From the NCBI RefSeq assembly GCF_900110115.1, contig NZ_FOCM01000006.1:124001-188000 (forward strand): a stretch of DNA of 64,000 bases, read 5' to 3'. Below are positions 26,964-36,300 of the stretch, piece by piece (the first letter of the stretch is position 1; each line of letters starts with the position of its first letter). Both the position numbers and the translations under genes were made by a program. Origin of the DNA: Palleronia pelagia. GTDB lineage: Bacteria; Pseudomonadota; Alphaproteobacteria; Rhodobacterales; Rhodobacteraceae. The notes below the pieces were generated by a model. The model was not told where the DNA came from and did not search any database. It worked only from the letters and a program-made list of their open reading frames with translations.

Positions 26964-27991
26964 AACTTGCACTTACCCTCGCCGCCACCACCGCGCTCGC
27001 GGCGCCGGCCCTTGCCGAGAACCTGAACGTCGTCGGCAGCTGGTCGAGCCTGCCGCTTCACCAGCAATACGAGGCGCCGTTCTGGTCCGAGACCCTGCCC
27101 GAGGCATCGGGTGGCGATATCGAGGTGGCGCTGACCACCCATGACCAGATGGGCCTTGGCGTGGGCGACGTCTATCGCCTGCTGGGGCAGGGCGTCTACG
27201 ACGTGGCCATGACCGTGGCCGATTACGCCGTGGCCGACGCGCCCGAACTGGAAGGGCTGGACGTGCCGCTGGTCGCCACCGACGCCAGCACCGCGCGCGA
27301 AATGGTGGAGGCAGCGCGCCCGATGGTCGACGACATCTATGCCGACCGCTTCAACTCCAAGGTCCTCGCCATCGCGCCCTATCCGCCGCAGGTCGTGTTC
27401 TGCAACGCCGAGATCGGAAGCCTGGAAGATCTCGAAGGGCTGAAGGTCCGCGCGTCGGGCCGCATGACCGCGAAATTCCTCGAGGCGCTTGGCGCCGAGG
27501 GCATCAACGTGGCCTTTTCCGAGGTGCCGGGCGCGCTTCAGAAGGGCGTCGTCGACTGCGCCGTGACCGGTGCCGGCTCGGGCTATTCCGCCGGCTGGTG
27601 GGAGGTCTCGACCCACCTGATGCCGATCCCCCTGGGCGGCTGGGACTCGGTCGTCACCGCGATGAACATGGACAAGTGGAACAGTCTCGACGCCGAGATG
27701 CAGGAGCTGATCCAGACCCAGATCAAGACCGAGTTCGAGGATCCCGCCTGGGAAAGCGCGCAGGACGCGCTGGTGAATGACATCGCCTGCCTGACCGGCA
27801 ACGGCGAATGCCCCTATGGCGACGCGCGCGACATGACCCTGGTCGAGGCCAGCGAGACCGACATCGCGAACGCCGAGGAGATCCTGATCAGCGAAGTGCT
27901 GCCGGAATGGTCCGAGCGGGCCGGCGACGACTGGGCCCAGCGCTGGAACGCCAGCGTCGGCGAGGTCGTCGGCGTGCAGATCGCCCAGTAA
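26960..27991 (+). CDS. TRAP transporter substrate-binding protein (DctP type)
   Basis: 343 residues with signal peptide MKLALTLAATTALAAPALA. The mature protein has the DctP pattern: QMGLGVGDVYRLLGQGVYDVAMT, then SLEDLEGLKVRASGRMTAKFLEALGA with the Arg that binds a carboxylate, and EVPGALQKGVVDCAVTGAGSGYSAGWWEVS. It delivers an organic anion in the periplasm to the DctQ/DctM membrane parts. A Cys pair (IACLTGNGECPYG) near the C-terminus may form a disulphide. Confidence 0.92.
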   Translation: MKLALTLAATTALAAPALAENLNVVGSWSSLPLHQQYEAPFWSETLPEASGGDIEVALTTHDQMGLGVGDVYRLLGQGVYDVAMTVADYAVADAPELEGLDVPLVATDASTAREMVEAARPMVDDIYADRFNSKVLAIAPYPPQVVFCNAEIGSLEDLEGLKVRASGRMTAKFLEALGAEGINVAFSEVPGALQKGVVDCAVTGAGSGYSAGWWEVSTHLMPIPLGGWDSVVTAMNMDKWNSLDAEMQELIQTQIKTEFEDPAWESAQDALVNDIACLTGNGECPYGDARDMTLVEASETDIANAEEILISEVLPEWSERAGDDWAQRWNASVGEVVGVQIAQ

Positions 27992-28018
27992 CCGCATCCG
28001 CGCAACCCGGAGAGCCCG

Positions 28019-28570
28019 ATGACCGCCGAACGATTTCTCGCCTTCCTGCGCCGGTTGAACACCGGCGTCGCGATCCTGGTCGGCATCGGGCTTCTGGGCT
28101 GCGCCGCATTCGTCCTGCTCGACATCGTGCTGCGCCAGGTGGGCACGTCTTTCGGCGGGACGGACGAGATCTCGGGCTACGTGATGGCCGTCGCCACGTC
28201 CTGGGGGATGGCCTTCACGCTGCTGGAACTGGGGCATGTCCGCATCGACCTGTTGCGCACGCGCCTGCCGAGCCGGGGCCGCGCGGCGATGGACCTCTTC
28301 TCGATGCTGATCCTCGCCGTGGTCGTCACGCTGATCGCGTGGCAGTGCTGGCCTGTGCTGGCCAATTCGCTGCGCAACGGCTCGACCGCCAACACGCCGC
28401 TGGAAACGCCCCTGGCCTGGGTCCAGACGCCTTGGCTGCTGGGCTGGGTCTGGTTCGCGCTGGTGTCGTGGGCGACGCTGTTCGCCGCGGCGATCCTGGT
28501 CTTGCGCGGCGAGTTCGACAAATCCGAGGCCGCCATCGGCGCCTTCGCCGAGACGGAGACGCTGCAATGA
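28019..28570 (+). CDS. TRAP transporter small permease (DctQ type)
   Basis: 183 residues with four hydrophobic helices and the family segment LLGCAAFVLLDIVLRQVGTSFGGTDEISGYVMAVATSWGMAFTLLELGHVRIDLL. It bridges the binding protein and the large permease in the inner membrane. It overlaps the DctM gene by four bases. Confidence 0.92.
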   Translation: MTAERFLAFLRRLNTGVAILVGIGLLGCAAFVLLDIVLRQVGTSFGGTDEISGYVMAVATSWGMAFTLLELGHVRIDLLRTRLPSRGRAAMDLFSMLILAVVVTLIAWQCWPVLANSLRNGSTANTPLETPLAWVQTPWLLGWVWFALVSWATLFAAAILVLRGEFDKSEAAIGAFAETETLQ

Positions 28571-29847
28571 TCGCCTATGTCTCCATCGGCCTGCTGGGCC
28601 TTCTGACCCTGTCGATCCCGGTGGGCATCGTCCTGTTCATCCTCGGGATCGGAATCGACCAGTTCTTCACGCCCTTTCCGCTGCTACGGGGGTTGGGCAA
28701 CCTGGTCTGGTCGTCCTCGAACTCGGCCACCCTGATCGCGATCCCCTTCTTCGTGCTCCTGGGCGAGATCCTCGTGCGCTCGGGCATCGCCGAGCGGACC
28801 TATGCCGCGCTCGACAAGTGGATCTCGTGGCTGCCGGGGGGGCTGATCCACGCCAACATCGCCACCGCGACCATGTTCTCGGCGACCTCCGGGTCGTCGG
28901 TCGCAACCTCGGCCACCGTCGCGACCGTCGCCATGCCCCAGGCCGAGCGGCTGGGCTATGACCCCAAGCTGTTCTCGGGCGCGATCGCGGCGGGCGGCAC
29001 GCTGGGCATCATGATCCCGCCCTCGATCAACCTGATCGTCTACGGCTTCCTGACGCAGACCTCGATCCCGCAGCTGTTCCTGGCCGGGCTGGTCCCAGGC
29101 ATCGCGCTGGCGCTGGCCTTCATCCTGGTGACGGTGCTGATCTGCATGGTCCGTCCCGACCTGGGCGGCGAGACGCGCAGCTTTCCGCTGGGCAAGATGA
29201 TCCGGGCGCTGCTGGACCTGGTGCCGATCCTGCTGCTGTTCGCGGTCATCATCGGCACGATCTACAAGGGCTGGGCCACCCCGACCGAGGCCGCGTCGGT
29301 GGGCGTGGCGGGCGCCTTCGCAATCGCGCTGGCGATGGGCGGGGTGAACTTGCGGATGATGCGCGACAGCCTGACCGGCACGGTCAAGATCACGTCGATG
29401 ATCATGCTGGTGGTGATCGGCGCGTCCTTCCTGAACTTCACCCTCTCCTCGGCCGGGCTGGGCGCGCAGCTGCGCGGGTTTCTCGAGGGGCTGGGGCTGG
29501 GCCCGCTGGGCACCATCCTGGTGGTCGTGCTGATCTACATCGTGCTGGGCTTCTTCATCGAAACCCTGTCGCTGATGGTGGTGACGATCCCGATCATCGT
29601 GCCGCTGGTCGTCGCGCAGGGGTTCGACCCGATCTGGTTCGGCATCCTGATGATCGTGCTGATCGAGATGGCCCTGATCACGCCGCCCGTGGGGCTGAAT
29701 CTCTACGTCGTGCAGGGCGCGCGCCGCAGTGGCAGCATGACCGACGTGATGCTGGGGGCGGTGCCCTTCGTGGTGGTCATGCTGCTGATGTCGGCGCTGC
29801 TGATCGCCTTCCCGCAGATCGCGCTCTGGCTGCCAAGCGTGCTCTAG
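28567..29847 (+). CDS. TRAP transporter large permease (DctM type)
   Basis: 426 residues, about 12 helices, sodium-driven translocation subunit. Family blocks: IPFFVLLGEILVRSGIAERTYAALDKWISWLPGGLIHANIATATMFSATSGSSVATSATVATVAMP and later GTLGIMIPPSINLIVYGFLT and ALITPPVGLNLYVVQGA. The ATG overlaps the DctQ stop, and the upstream open frame in this phase is only read-through. Confidence 0.95.
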   Translation: MIAYVSIGLLGLLTLSIPVGIVLFILGIGIDQFFTPFPLLRGLGNLVWSSSNSATLIAIPFFVLLGEILVRSGIAERTYAALDKWISWLPGGLIHANIATATMFSATSGSSVATSATVATVAMPQAERLGYDPKLFSGAIAAGGTLGIMIPPSINLIVYGFLTQTSIPQLFLAGLVPGIALALAFILVTVLICMVRPDLGGETRSFPLGKMIRALLDLVPILLLFAVIIGTIYKGWATPTEAASVGVAGAFAIALAMGGVNLRMMRDSLTGTVKITSMIMLVVIGASFLNFTLSSAGLGAQLRGFLEGLGLGPLGTILVVVLIYIVLGFFIETLSLMVVTIPIIVPLVVAQGFDPIWFGILMIVLIEMALITPPVGLNLYVVQGARRSGSMTDVMLGAVPFVVVMLLMSALLIAFPQIALWLPSVL

Positions 29848-29909
29848 CCGCCGCACGCGACCCGATTGCAACCTTGCCCTGCCGCCCGCCCATCGGATAG
29901 CGAGGCGGC

Positions 29910-30536
29910 ATGACACCCGACGAGATCACCGAACTCTTCACCCGGTCGGATGGCAGCTACGCCTTCGCCCGCTGGGGCCGCCCCATCGCGCCCGTCGTCT
30001 TCGGCGTCGAGGACGCGACGCTGGGGGTGGTGAAGGGCGCGCTCGAGGCCGTGTGCCAGATGGCCGGGCACACGATGGCCGAGACCGACCCCGAGTTGGG
30101 CGTCAACTTCATGGTCTTCTTCTTTCGAAACTGGGACGAGCTGCGCCACGTCCCCGACCTGGACCGGCTGATCCCCGACCTCGTGCCTCTGGTGGAGCGG
30201 CTCGCGGCGGCGGACGCCAACCAGTACCGCGTCTTCCGCTTCGACGAGAGCGGGGCGATCCGGGCGTGCTTCGTCTTCCTGCGGATGGATGACCACCTGT
30301 CGGCGGTGCCCGCCGATACGCTGGCGCTGAGCCAGGTGGTGCAGTCGATGCTGCTGTGGTCCGACACCGCCTTCACCGACCGCTCGCCCCTGGCCGTCAC
30401 GCCCGGCGGCGCGACGGTGCTGCGCCCCGAGATCGGCGCGCTGGTCCGCGCGGCCTACGATCCGGTGATGCCCGCCTGCGCCGACGACCCCAGCCACGCC
30501 CTGCGCCTCGCCGCACGGGTCGGGCAGGCGCAGTGA
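29910..30536 (+). CDS. Conserved hypothetical protein upstream of ybgC
   Basis: 208 residues, no signal peptide or membrane helix, and no family that I can name. The sequence is rich in Asp/Ala/Leu with a recognisable FMVFFFRNWDEL segment, suggesting a soluble alpha/beta protein. Its stop overlaps the GTG start of the thioesterase gene by four bases, so it belongs to the ybgC-tol transcription unit. Confidence 0.7.
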   Translation: MTPDEITELFTRSDGSYAFARWGRPIAPVVFGVEDATLGVVKGALEAVCQMAGHTMAETDPELGVNFMVFFFRNWDELRHVPDLDRLIPDLVPLVERLAAADANQYRVFRFDESGAIRACFVFLRMDDHLSAVPADTLALSQVVQSMLLWSDTAFTDRSPLAVTPGGATVLRPEIGALVRAAYDPVMPACADDPSHALRLAARVGQAQ

Positions 30537-30913
30537 CCCACAGCTTCCCCGTCACCGTCTACTACGAAGACACCGACATGGGCGGAATCGTGTACCACGC
30601 GAATTACCTGAAATTCATCGAGCGGGCGCGGTCGGACTGGGTGCGCGGGCTGGGCGTCGACCAGAACGCCCTGCGCGACGCCGGCGTCGTGTTCGCCGTG
30701 CGGCGGATCGAGGCGGATTTTCGCGCACCCGCGCGGCTGGACGACCGGCTGGAGGTGACGACCGAACTGGCCGAAAGCGGCCGGGCGCGGCTGACGCTGG
30801 CGCAGGCCGTGACGCGCGGCGAAACGGTTCTTTTTACCGCGCGGGTCGAGCTTGCGGCGCTTGCGACGGCGAACGGGCGGCCCGTGCGGCTTCCGGCGGA
30901 ATTGCGCCGATAG
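30533..30913 (+). CDS. ybgC: Tol-Pal system-associated acyl-CoA thioesterase YbgC
   Basis: Hotdog-fold thioesterase, 126 residues. The active-site block is VTVYYEDTDMGGIVYHANYLKFIERAR, with the catalytic Asp and the YHANYL pattern of the family, acting on acyl-CoA or acyl-ACP. The start is GTG. It is the usual first partner of tolQRAB. Confidence 0.93.
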   Translation: MTHSFPVTVYYEDTDMGGIVYHANYLKFIERARSDWVRGLGVDQNALRDAGVVFAVRRIEADFRAPARLDDRLEVTTELAESGRARLTLAQAVTRGETVLFTARVELAALATANGRPVRLPAELRR

Positions 30914-31025
30914 CGCAGTGCTCACCGCATCGTGCGGCAGTGGTGGCTTTTGCGGCCGCAATCAGGTAAATAAGACGCAACGAGGCCCGGAAAGCGGCCC
31001 GACCGAGGCATGAAAGAGCAGTCTT

Positions 31026-31721
31026 ATGGAAACCGAGACCCTGGCGGCCGCGTCGCAGATGGATTTCTCCCTGTGGGGACTCTACGCCCGCGCCACGATC
31101 ACCGTGAAGCTGGTGATGCTGATGCTGATCCTCGCGTCCTTCTGGGCCTGGGCGATCATCATCCAGAAAGCCATCGCCTTCCGCGCCGCGCGGCGCGAGG
31201 CGGCCCGCTTCGACGCGCAGTTCTGGTCGGGCGAGCCGCTGGATGATCTTTACCGCACGCTGGGGCCCGACCCCGACGGCCACGCCGCCAGGGTGTTCGC
31301 CGCCGGGATGGCCGAATGGCAGCGCTCGCACCGCGACGACGGCGCGATGATCCCCGGGGCGCAGTCCCGCATCGACCGCTCCATGGACGTGGCGATCCAG
31401 CGCGAGGCCGAGGATCTCGAGCGTGGCCTGCCCTTCCTCGCCACCGTGGGCGCGACCGCGCCCTTCATCGGGCTGTTCGGCACGGTCTGGGGCATCATGA
31501 ACGCCTTCATCGAGATCGCGGCGCAGCAGAACACCAACCTGGCCGTCGTGGCCCCCGGCATCGCCGAGGCGCTGCTGGCCACCGGCCTTGGCCTTCTCGC
31601 CGCCATCCCGGCCGTCATCTTCTACAACAAGCTGTCGACCGATGCGAACCGCATCGTCGGCGGCTACGAGGCCTTCGCGGACGAGTTCAATACCATCCTG
31701 TCGCGCCAGCTGGACGCCTGA
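31026..31721 (+). CDS. tolQ: Tol-Pal proton channel subunit TolQ
   Basis: 231 residues, three membrane helices (about 27-47, 141-163, 180-200). The helix region [32 protein letters not shown] is the ExbB/TolQ core. With TolR it forms the motor that energises TolA for outer-membrane constriction at division. Confidence 0.95.
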   Translation: METETLAAASQMDFSLWGLYARATITVKLVMLMLILASFWAWAIIIQKAIAFRAARREAARFDAQFWSGEPLDDLYRTLGPDPDGHAARVFAAGMAEWQRSHRDDGAMIPGAQSRIDRSMDVAIQREAEDLERGLPFLATVGATAPFIGLFGTVWGIMNAFIEIAAQQNTNLAVVAPGIAEALLATGLGLLAAIPAVIFYNKLSTDANRIVGGYEAFADEFNTILSRQLDA

Positions 31722-31724
31722 GCC

Positions 31725-32195
31725 ATGGGCGCGAACGTCATCCAGAAATCCAGCGGTGGGCGACGGGGCCGGCGCCGGGGCCGCGCGCGCCCCATGGCCG
31801 AGATCAACGTCACGCCCTTCGTCGACGTGATGCTGGTGCTGCTGATCGTGTTCATGGTGGCCGCGCCGCTGCTGACCGTGGGCGTGCCCGTGCAGCTGCC
31901 CGAAACGGCGGCCGAGGCGCTGCCCACCGAGCAGGAAGAACCGCTGTCGATCACGTTGACCGCCGACGGCCGCACCCTGCTGATGGATAACGAGACGGAA
32001 AGCGCCGACCTGATCGCGCAGCTGCGCGCCATCGCCGCCGAACGCGAGAGCCGCAAGGTCTACGTGCGCGCGGACGGGGCGATCCCCTATGCCGACGTGG
32101 TGCGCGTGATGGGCGCGCTGAACGCCGCGGGCTTCAACGATATCGGCCTGGTGACCGACTCGGGCGGCCCGCGTCTCGACGGGTCGGACGGCTGA
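31725..32195 (+). CDS. tolR: Tol-Pal proton channel subunit TolR
   Basis: 156 residues. A basic N-terminus precedes [24 protein letters not shown], the single helix with the proton-carrying Asp, then a periplasmic ExbD/TolR domain. The N-terminal Arg-rich part is longer than in E. coli TolR. Three bases separate it from tolQ. Confidence 0.95.
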   Translation: MGANVIQKSSGGRRGRRRGRARPMAEINVTPFVDVMLVLLIVFMVAAPLLTVGVPVQLPETAAEALPTEQEEPLSITLTADGRTLLMDNETESADLIAQLRAIAAERESRKVYVRADGAIPYADVVRVMGALNAAGFNDIGLVTDSGGPRLDGSDG

Positions 32196-32203
32196 GCGCA
32201 TCC

Positions 32204-33370
32204 ATGCAGCCCGGGACCATCATATCGGGCGTGGCACACACGCTTCTGATCCTGTTCGCCCTGTTCGGCGGGCTGTTCGAGCGTGATCCGCTGCCGCCCC
32301 CCGACGTGGCCCAGGTCAGCGTTCTGAGCGAAGAGGAATTCGCCGCCCTGACGCGCCCCGAGGTGGGCGAGCAGCAGGCCGAGACCGAGCCGCCCACCGC
32401 CGCGCTGGAGATCCCCGAGCCCGCACCGGCCCCCGAGCCCGCACCGGCCCCCGAGCCCGCACCGGCCCCGGAACCCACACCCGAGCCCGAACCGGCCCCC
32501 GCGCCCGAGCCGGCACCGCCCGCGCCCGAACCCGACCCGGCGCCCGAGGCCCCGCCGGCGCCGCCTACCCCGCAGGTGCGCGACGACCGGCCCGTGGCGC
32601 CGCAGGACGTGCCGCGCCCCGCGCCCCGCGTCTCGACCGAGGCGACCCCGCCGCCCCCGCCCGAGGCCGAGCAGGCGCCCGAGGTGGTCGAGGCCCCCGC
32701 GCCCGAGCCCGAGCCGGAAGAGCCCGTCGAGGTTGTCGAGGACCAGACACCGACCGCACCGCCCGAGACCGCGGACCAGATCGTCACCGAGGCCGAGCGC
32801 CCGTCGCAGCTGACCAACGCCGCGCCGCTGGGCACGCCGCGCCCGCGCGGCCGCCCCGAGCGTCCGGCCCCCGCGCCGCAGACCGAAACCGCGCAGGATC
32901 AGCCCGCGCCGACCGAGGCACCCCGCACCGAGGCCGACACCCAGACGGCGGCGTCCGACGACGTGAACAGCGCCGTGCAGGACACGCTGGCCGGGCTCGA
33001 GCAGTTGATCGACCAGGCCCCGCAGGAAGGCATTCCGGCCGGCCCGCCGCTGACCGATGGCGAGAAGGAGGCGTTCCGCCTGTCTGTGCGCCAGTGCTGG
33101 ATCGTGGATACCGGGTCCGAGGCCGCCAACGTCACCGTCTCGATCCGCTTCGGCCTGAACCGCGACGGCAGCGTGCAGGCGGACACCCTGCGCCAGACCG
33201 GCGCGTCGGGCGGATCCGACGCGGCCATCCGCTCGGCCTTCGACGCCGGGCGCCGGGCCATCCTGCGCTGTGCCGCGCAGCAGGGCGGCTACAAGCTGCC
33301 GCCCGAGAAATACGGCCAGTGGCAGGAGGTCGAGGTGACCTTCAACCCCGAAGGCATGCGGCTGAGATGA
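32204..33370 (+). CDS. tolA: Cell envelope integrity protein TolA
   Basis: 388 residues: one N-terminal helix (about 5-25), then about 230 residues rich in Pro, Ala and Glu that replace the Lys/Ala helix of enterobacterial TolA, and a C-terminal TonB/TolA-like domain (about 285-388, [27 protein letters not shown]). It links the TolQR motor to TolB and Pal. Identity rests on position and architecture, since the linker is low-complexity. Confidence 0.88.
   Translation: MQPGTIISGVAHTLLILFALFGGLFERDPLPPPDVAQVSVLSEEEFAALTRPEVGEQQAETEPPTAALEIPEPAPAPEPAPAPEPAPAPEPTPEPEPAPAPEPAPPAPEPDPAPEAPPAPPTPQVRDDRPVAPQDVPRPAPRVSTEATPPPPPEAEQAPEVVEAPAPEPEPEEPVEVVEDQTPTAPPETADQIVTEAERPSQLTNAAPLGTPRPRGRPERPAPAPQTETAQDQPAPTEAPRTEADTQTAASDDVNSAVQDTLAGLEQLIDQAPQEGIPAGPPLTDGEKEAFRLSVRQCWIVDTGSEAANVTVSIRFGLNRDGSVQADTLRQTGASGGSDAAIRSAFDAGRRAILRCAAQQGGYKLPPEKYGQWQEVEVTFNPEGMRLR
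32414..32467 (+). repeat. 18-bp tandem repeat in tolA
   Basis: About three copies of an 18-bp unit (CCCGAGCCCGCACCGGCC) encode repeated Pro-Glu-Pro-Ala-Pro-Ala. Beyond it the pattern continues in degenerate form to about 32530. Confidence 0.8.
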
Positions 33371-33468
33371 GCCTGTGTTATTGCATATCCACGGGCGCCA
33401 GCGCACGGGAACCCCGGCGCGCCGCCGCCATTGACCATCCATCGCTGAAAGCAACCATCGGATTTCCC

Positions 33469-34800
33469 ATGACCCTTCTGCGTTTCCTGATCGCGGCCAT
33501 CCTGGCCACCGCGGCTTTTGCCCAAGTGACCGCGCCCGCGCGGGCGCAGGACGGCCCGCTGCGCATCGAGATCACCGAGGGCGTGATCGAGCCACTGCCC
33601 TTCGCCCTGCCGACCTTCATCGCCGAGACACCCGAGGCGCAGAGTTGGGCACAGCGCATCACCGACGTTGTGGCCGCCGACCTGACCGGCACGGGGCTGT
33701 TCCGGCGAATCCCGTCCGACGCCTTCGTGACCCAGGTGACCCAGTTCACGCCCAGCGTCACCTATGCCAACTGGAAGGCGATCAACGCGCAGGCCCTGAT
33801 CACCGGCGCCGTCAGCGTCACCGGCGGCCAGATCAGCGTGAAGTTCCGCCTGTTCGACGTGTTCTCGGAGGCGCCGCTGGGCGAGGGCCTGCAATTCGGC
33901 GGGACCGAGCAATCCTGGCGCCGCCTGGCCCACAAGGTCAGCGACGCGGTCTATTCCCGCATCACCGGCGAGACGGGCTATTTCGACAGCCGCGTGGTCT
34001 TTGTCAGCGAGCAGGGACCGAAGAACGCCCGGCAGAAGCGTTTGGCGGTCATGGATTACGACGGTGCCAACGTGCAGTACCTCACCGACAGCGGGTCGCT
34101 GGTGCTGGCGCCGCGGTTCTCGCCCACCGGTGACCGCGTTCTTTATACCAGCTACGAAACCGGCTTCCCCCAGATCTACGAGTTGAACGTCGGCTCGGTC
34201 AGCCGCACCCAGCTGCCCGTTCCGGCCGAATCGATGACCTTCGCGCCGCGCTACGCGCCTGATGGGCGCACCATCGTGTTCTCGGCCGCCATCAACGGCA
34301 ACACCGATATCTATTCGCTCGTGCCCGGGTCCGCGCCGCGACAGCTGACCAACGCGCCGTCGATCGAGACCGCGCCGTCCTACAGCCCCGACGGCAGCCA
34401 GATCGTGTTCGAGTCCGACCGGTCCGGCAGCCCGCAGCTCTACGTGATGCCCGCGGGCGGGGGCGAGCCGCGGCGCATCAGCTTCGGCGAAGGACGCTAT
34501 GGCACCCCGGTCTGGAGTCCACGCGGCGACCTGATCGCTTTCACTAAACAGAACGCGGGCCGCTTCCATATCGGGGTCATGCGCACCGATGGCAGCGAGG
34601 AGCGCCTGCTGACCGCGTCCTTCCTGGACGAGGGCCCCACCTGGGCGCCCAACGGCCGAGTCATCATGTTCACCCGCGAAAGCGCGGGCGCGGGCGGGCA
34701 GCCCGGGCTGTTCTCGGTCGACGTGTCCGGGCGCAACCTGAAGCAGGTGCCCACGCCCAACGCGGCATCGGACCCGGCATGGTCGCCGCTGCTGCCGTGA
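33469..34800 (+). CDS. tolB: Tol-Pal periplasmic protein TolB
   Basis: 443 residues, signal peptide [26 protein letters not shown], an N-terminal TolA/Pal-contact domain and a C-terminal six-blade WD40-like beta-propeller with repeats such as [26 protein letters not shown] and [26 protein letters not shown]. The upstream open frame in this phase is read-through. Confidence 0.95.
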   Translation: MTLLRFLIAAILATAAFAQVTAPARAQDGPLRIEITEGVIEPLPFALPTFIAETPEAQSWAQRITDVVAADLTGTGLFRRIPSDAFVTQVTQFTPSVTYANWKAINAQALITGAVSVTGGQISVKFRLFDVFSEAPLGEGLQFGGTEQSWRRLAHKVSDAVYSRITGETGYFDSRVVFVSEQGPKNARQKRLAVMDYDGANVQYLTDSGSLVLAPRFSPTGDRVLYTSYETGFPQIYELNVGSVSRTQLPVPAESMTFAPRYAPDGRTIVFSAAINGNTDIYSLVPGSAPRQLTNAPSIETAPSYSPDGSQIVFESDRSGSPQLYVMPAGGGEPRRISFGEGRYGTPVWSPRGDLIAFTKQNAGRFHIGVMRTDGSEERLLTASFLDEGPTWAPNGRVIMFTRESAGAGGQPGLFSVDVSGRNLKQVPTPNAASDPAWSPLLP

Positions 34801-34891
34801 GGATGACGTGTTTCCTTGGGGCGTGCCCCCTGCTAGAATCGCCACAGCCAGACCCGCTTCAGCGGGCGTTCGCCCATTCGAGGATTGAGCC

Positions 34892-35434
34892 ATGACCCTT
34901 CCCCGCGCAGCCCTGCTGCTGAGCCTTGCCCTTGGCCTTGCGGCCTGTTCCAGCCCGGCGCGCTTCGGCGCGGGCGGCCCCGGCGCCGATGGCGCCCCGC
35001 TCAGCGCGGGCGGTGGTTTCGGCTCGGGCGCCGACGGCGTGACCAGCGGCCCGCTGGATCCCGCCTCGCCCGAGTATTTCAGTCAGACCGTCGGTGACCG
35101 CGTGCTGTTCGCCGTGGACCAGTCCACGCTGAACGACGAGGCGCGCCGCGCCCTGTCGGCCCAGGCGCAGTGGTTGATGTCCAACCCCGGCTACACCGCC
35201 ATCGTCGAAGGCCACGCGGACGAGCAGGGTACCCGCGAATATAACCTCGCGCTGGGCGCACGACGCGCGGCCTCGGCCCGCGACTACCTTGTCGCGCAAG
35301 GCGTGGCGGCAAGCCGGCTGCGCACGGTGACCTACGGCAAGGAACGCCCGATCGAGGTCTGCTCGACCGAGGCCTGCTATGCCCAGAACCGCCGGGCGGT
35401 CACGGTGATCGCGGCAGGCGCGGCGGTCAGCTGA
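34892..35434 (+). CDS. pal: Peptidoglycan-associated lipoprotein Pal
   Basis: 180 residues. Signal peptide with lipobox LAAC, a Gly-rich linker, and an OmpA-type peptidoglycan-binding domain (YTAIVEGHADEQGTREYNLALGARRAASARDYL). It anchors the outer membrane to the wall and binds TolB. Gap of one base to cpoB. Confidence 0.95.
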   Translation: MTLPRAALLLSLALGLAACSSPARFGAGGPGADGAPLSAGGGFGSGADGVTSGPLDPASPEYFSQTVGDRVLFAVDQSTLNDEARRALSAQAQWLMSNPGYTAIVEGHADEQGTREYNLALGARRAASARDYLVAQGVAASRLRTVTYGKERPIEVCSTEACYAQNRRAVTVIAAGAAVS

Positions 35435-35435
35435 C

Positions 35436-36272
35436 ATGCGCCGCCTTCTGCCGCTGATCCTGGCCGCTGGCCTTGCGCTGCCGCAATTCGCCACCGCGCA
35501 GGACACCGAGACGCTGGCCGACATTCGCCAGCAGCTTTCGGCGCTGTTCACCGAGGTCGAGGGCCTGCGGTCCGAACTGCAGACCACCGGTGCGACGGGC
35601 GTCGACCTGTCCGGCACCTCGGCGCTCGAACGGGTGGACGCGATGGAGGCCGAGCTGCGCCGCCTGACCAGCCTGACCGAAGAGCTGGAATTCCGCATCA
35701 ACCGCGTGGTTGCCGACGGCACCAACCGGGTGGGTGACCTGGAATTCCGCCTGTGCGAGCTGGAAGAGTCCTGCGACATCGGCAGCTTGGGCGAGACGCC
35801 GACGCTGGGCGGCGACAGCGGGGCCGCGCCCCCGCCGCGCATCGCGCCCGCCCCGCGTCCCGCGACGGGCGGCGGCGGTGCCGAGCTTGCGGTGGGCGAG
35901 CAGGCCGCGTTCGATGCGGCGCAACAGGCGCTTGACGCGGGCAACACGCAAGAAGCCGCCGACCTGTTCCAGCAATTCGCCCAGACCTACACCTCGGGGC
36001 CGTTGACCACCCGCGCGCATTACCAGCGCGCCCAGGCGCTGCAGCAGCTCGGCAACCAGGCCGAGGCTGCCCGCGCCTATCTCGAAGCGTTCTCGGGCGC
36101 GCCGCAGGGGCCGATCGCGCCCGACGCGCTGCTGAACCTTGGCGTCATGCTGAACGAGTTGGGTCAGCGCGAGGATGCCTGCGCCACCCTGAACGAGGTG
36201 ACGGTCCGGTTCCCCGACAGCCCCGCCTCGATCGCCGCGCAGACATCGCGCGGATCCATCGGCTGCGGCTGA
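35436..36272 (+). CDS. cpoB: Cell division coordinator CpoB/YbgF
   Basis: 278 residues, signal peptide (MRRLLPLILAAGLALPQFATA), a short coiled coil (about 25-85), an Ala/Pro linker, then TPR repeats (about 150-270, GNTQEAADLFQQFAQTYTSGPLTTRAHYQRAQALQQLG). It coordinates peptidoglycan synthesis and Tol-Pal constriction. Two Cys pairs in the linker region and C-terminus are notable. Confidence 0.92.
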   Translation: MRRLLPLILAAGLALPQFATAQDTETLADIRQQLSALFTEVEGLRSELQTTGATGVDLSGTSALERVDAMEAELRRLTSLTEELEFRINRVVADGTNRVGDLEFRLCELEESCDIGSLGETPTLGGDSGAAPPPRIAPAPRPATGGGGAELAVGEQAAFDAAQQALDAGNTQEAADLFQQFAQTYTSGPLTTRAHYQRAQALQQLGNQAEAARAYLEAFSGAPQGPIAPDALLNLGVMLNELGQREDACATLNEVTVRFPDSPASIAAQTSRGSIGCG

Positions 36273-36300
36273 TGCCCGCCGCGACCGACCTGCCGGGAAT

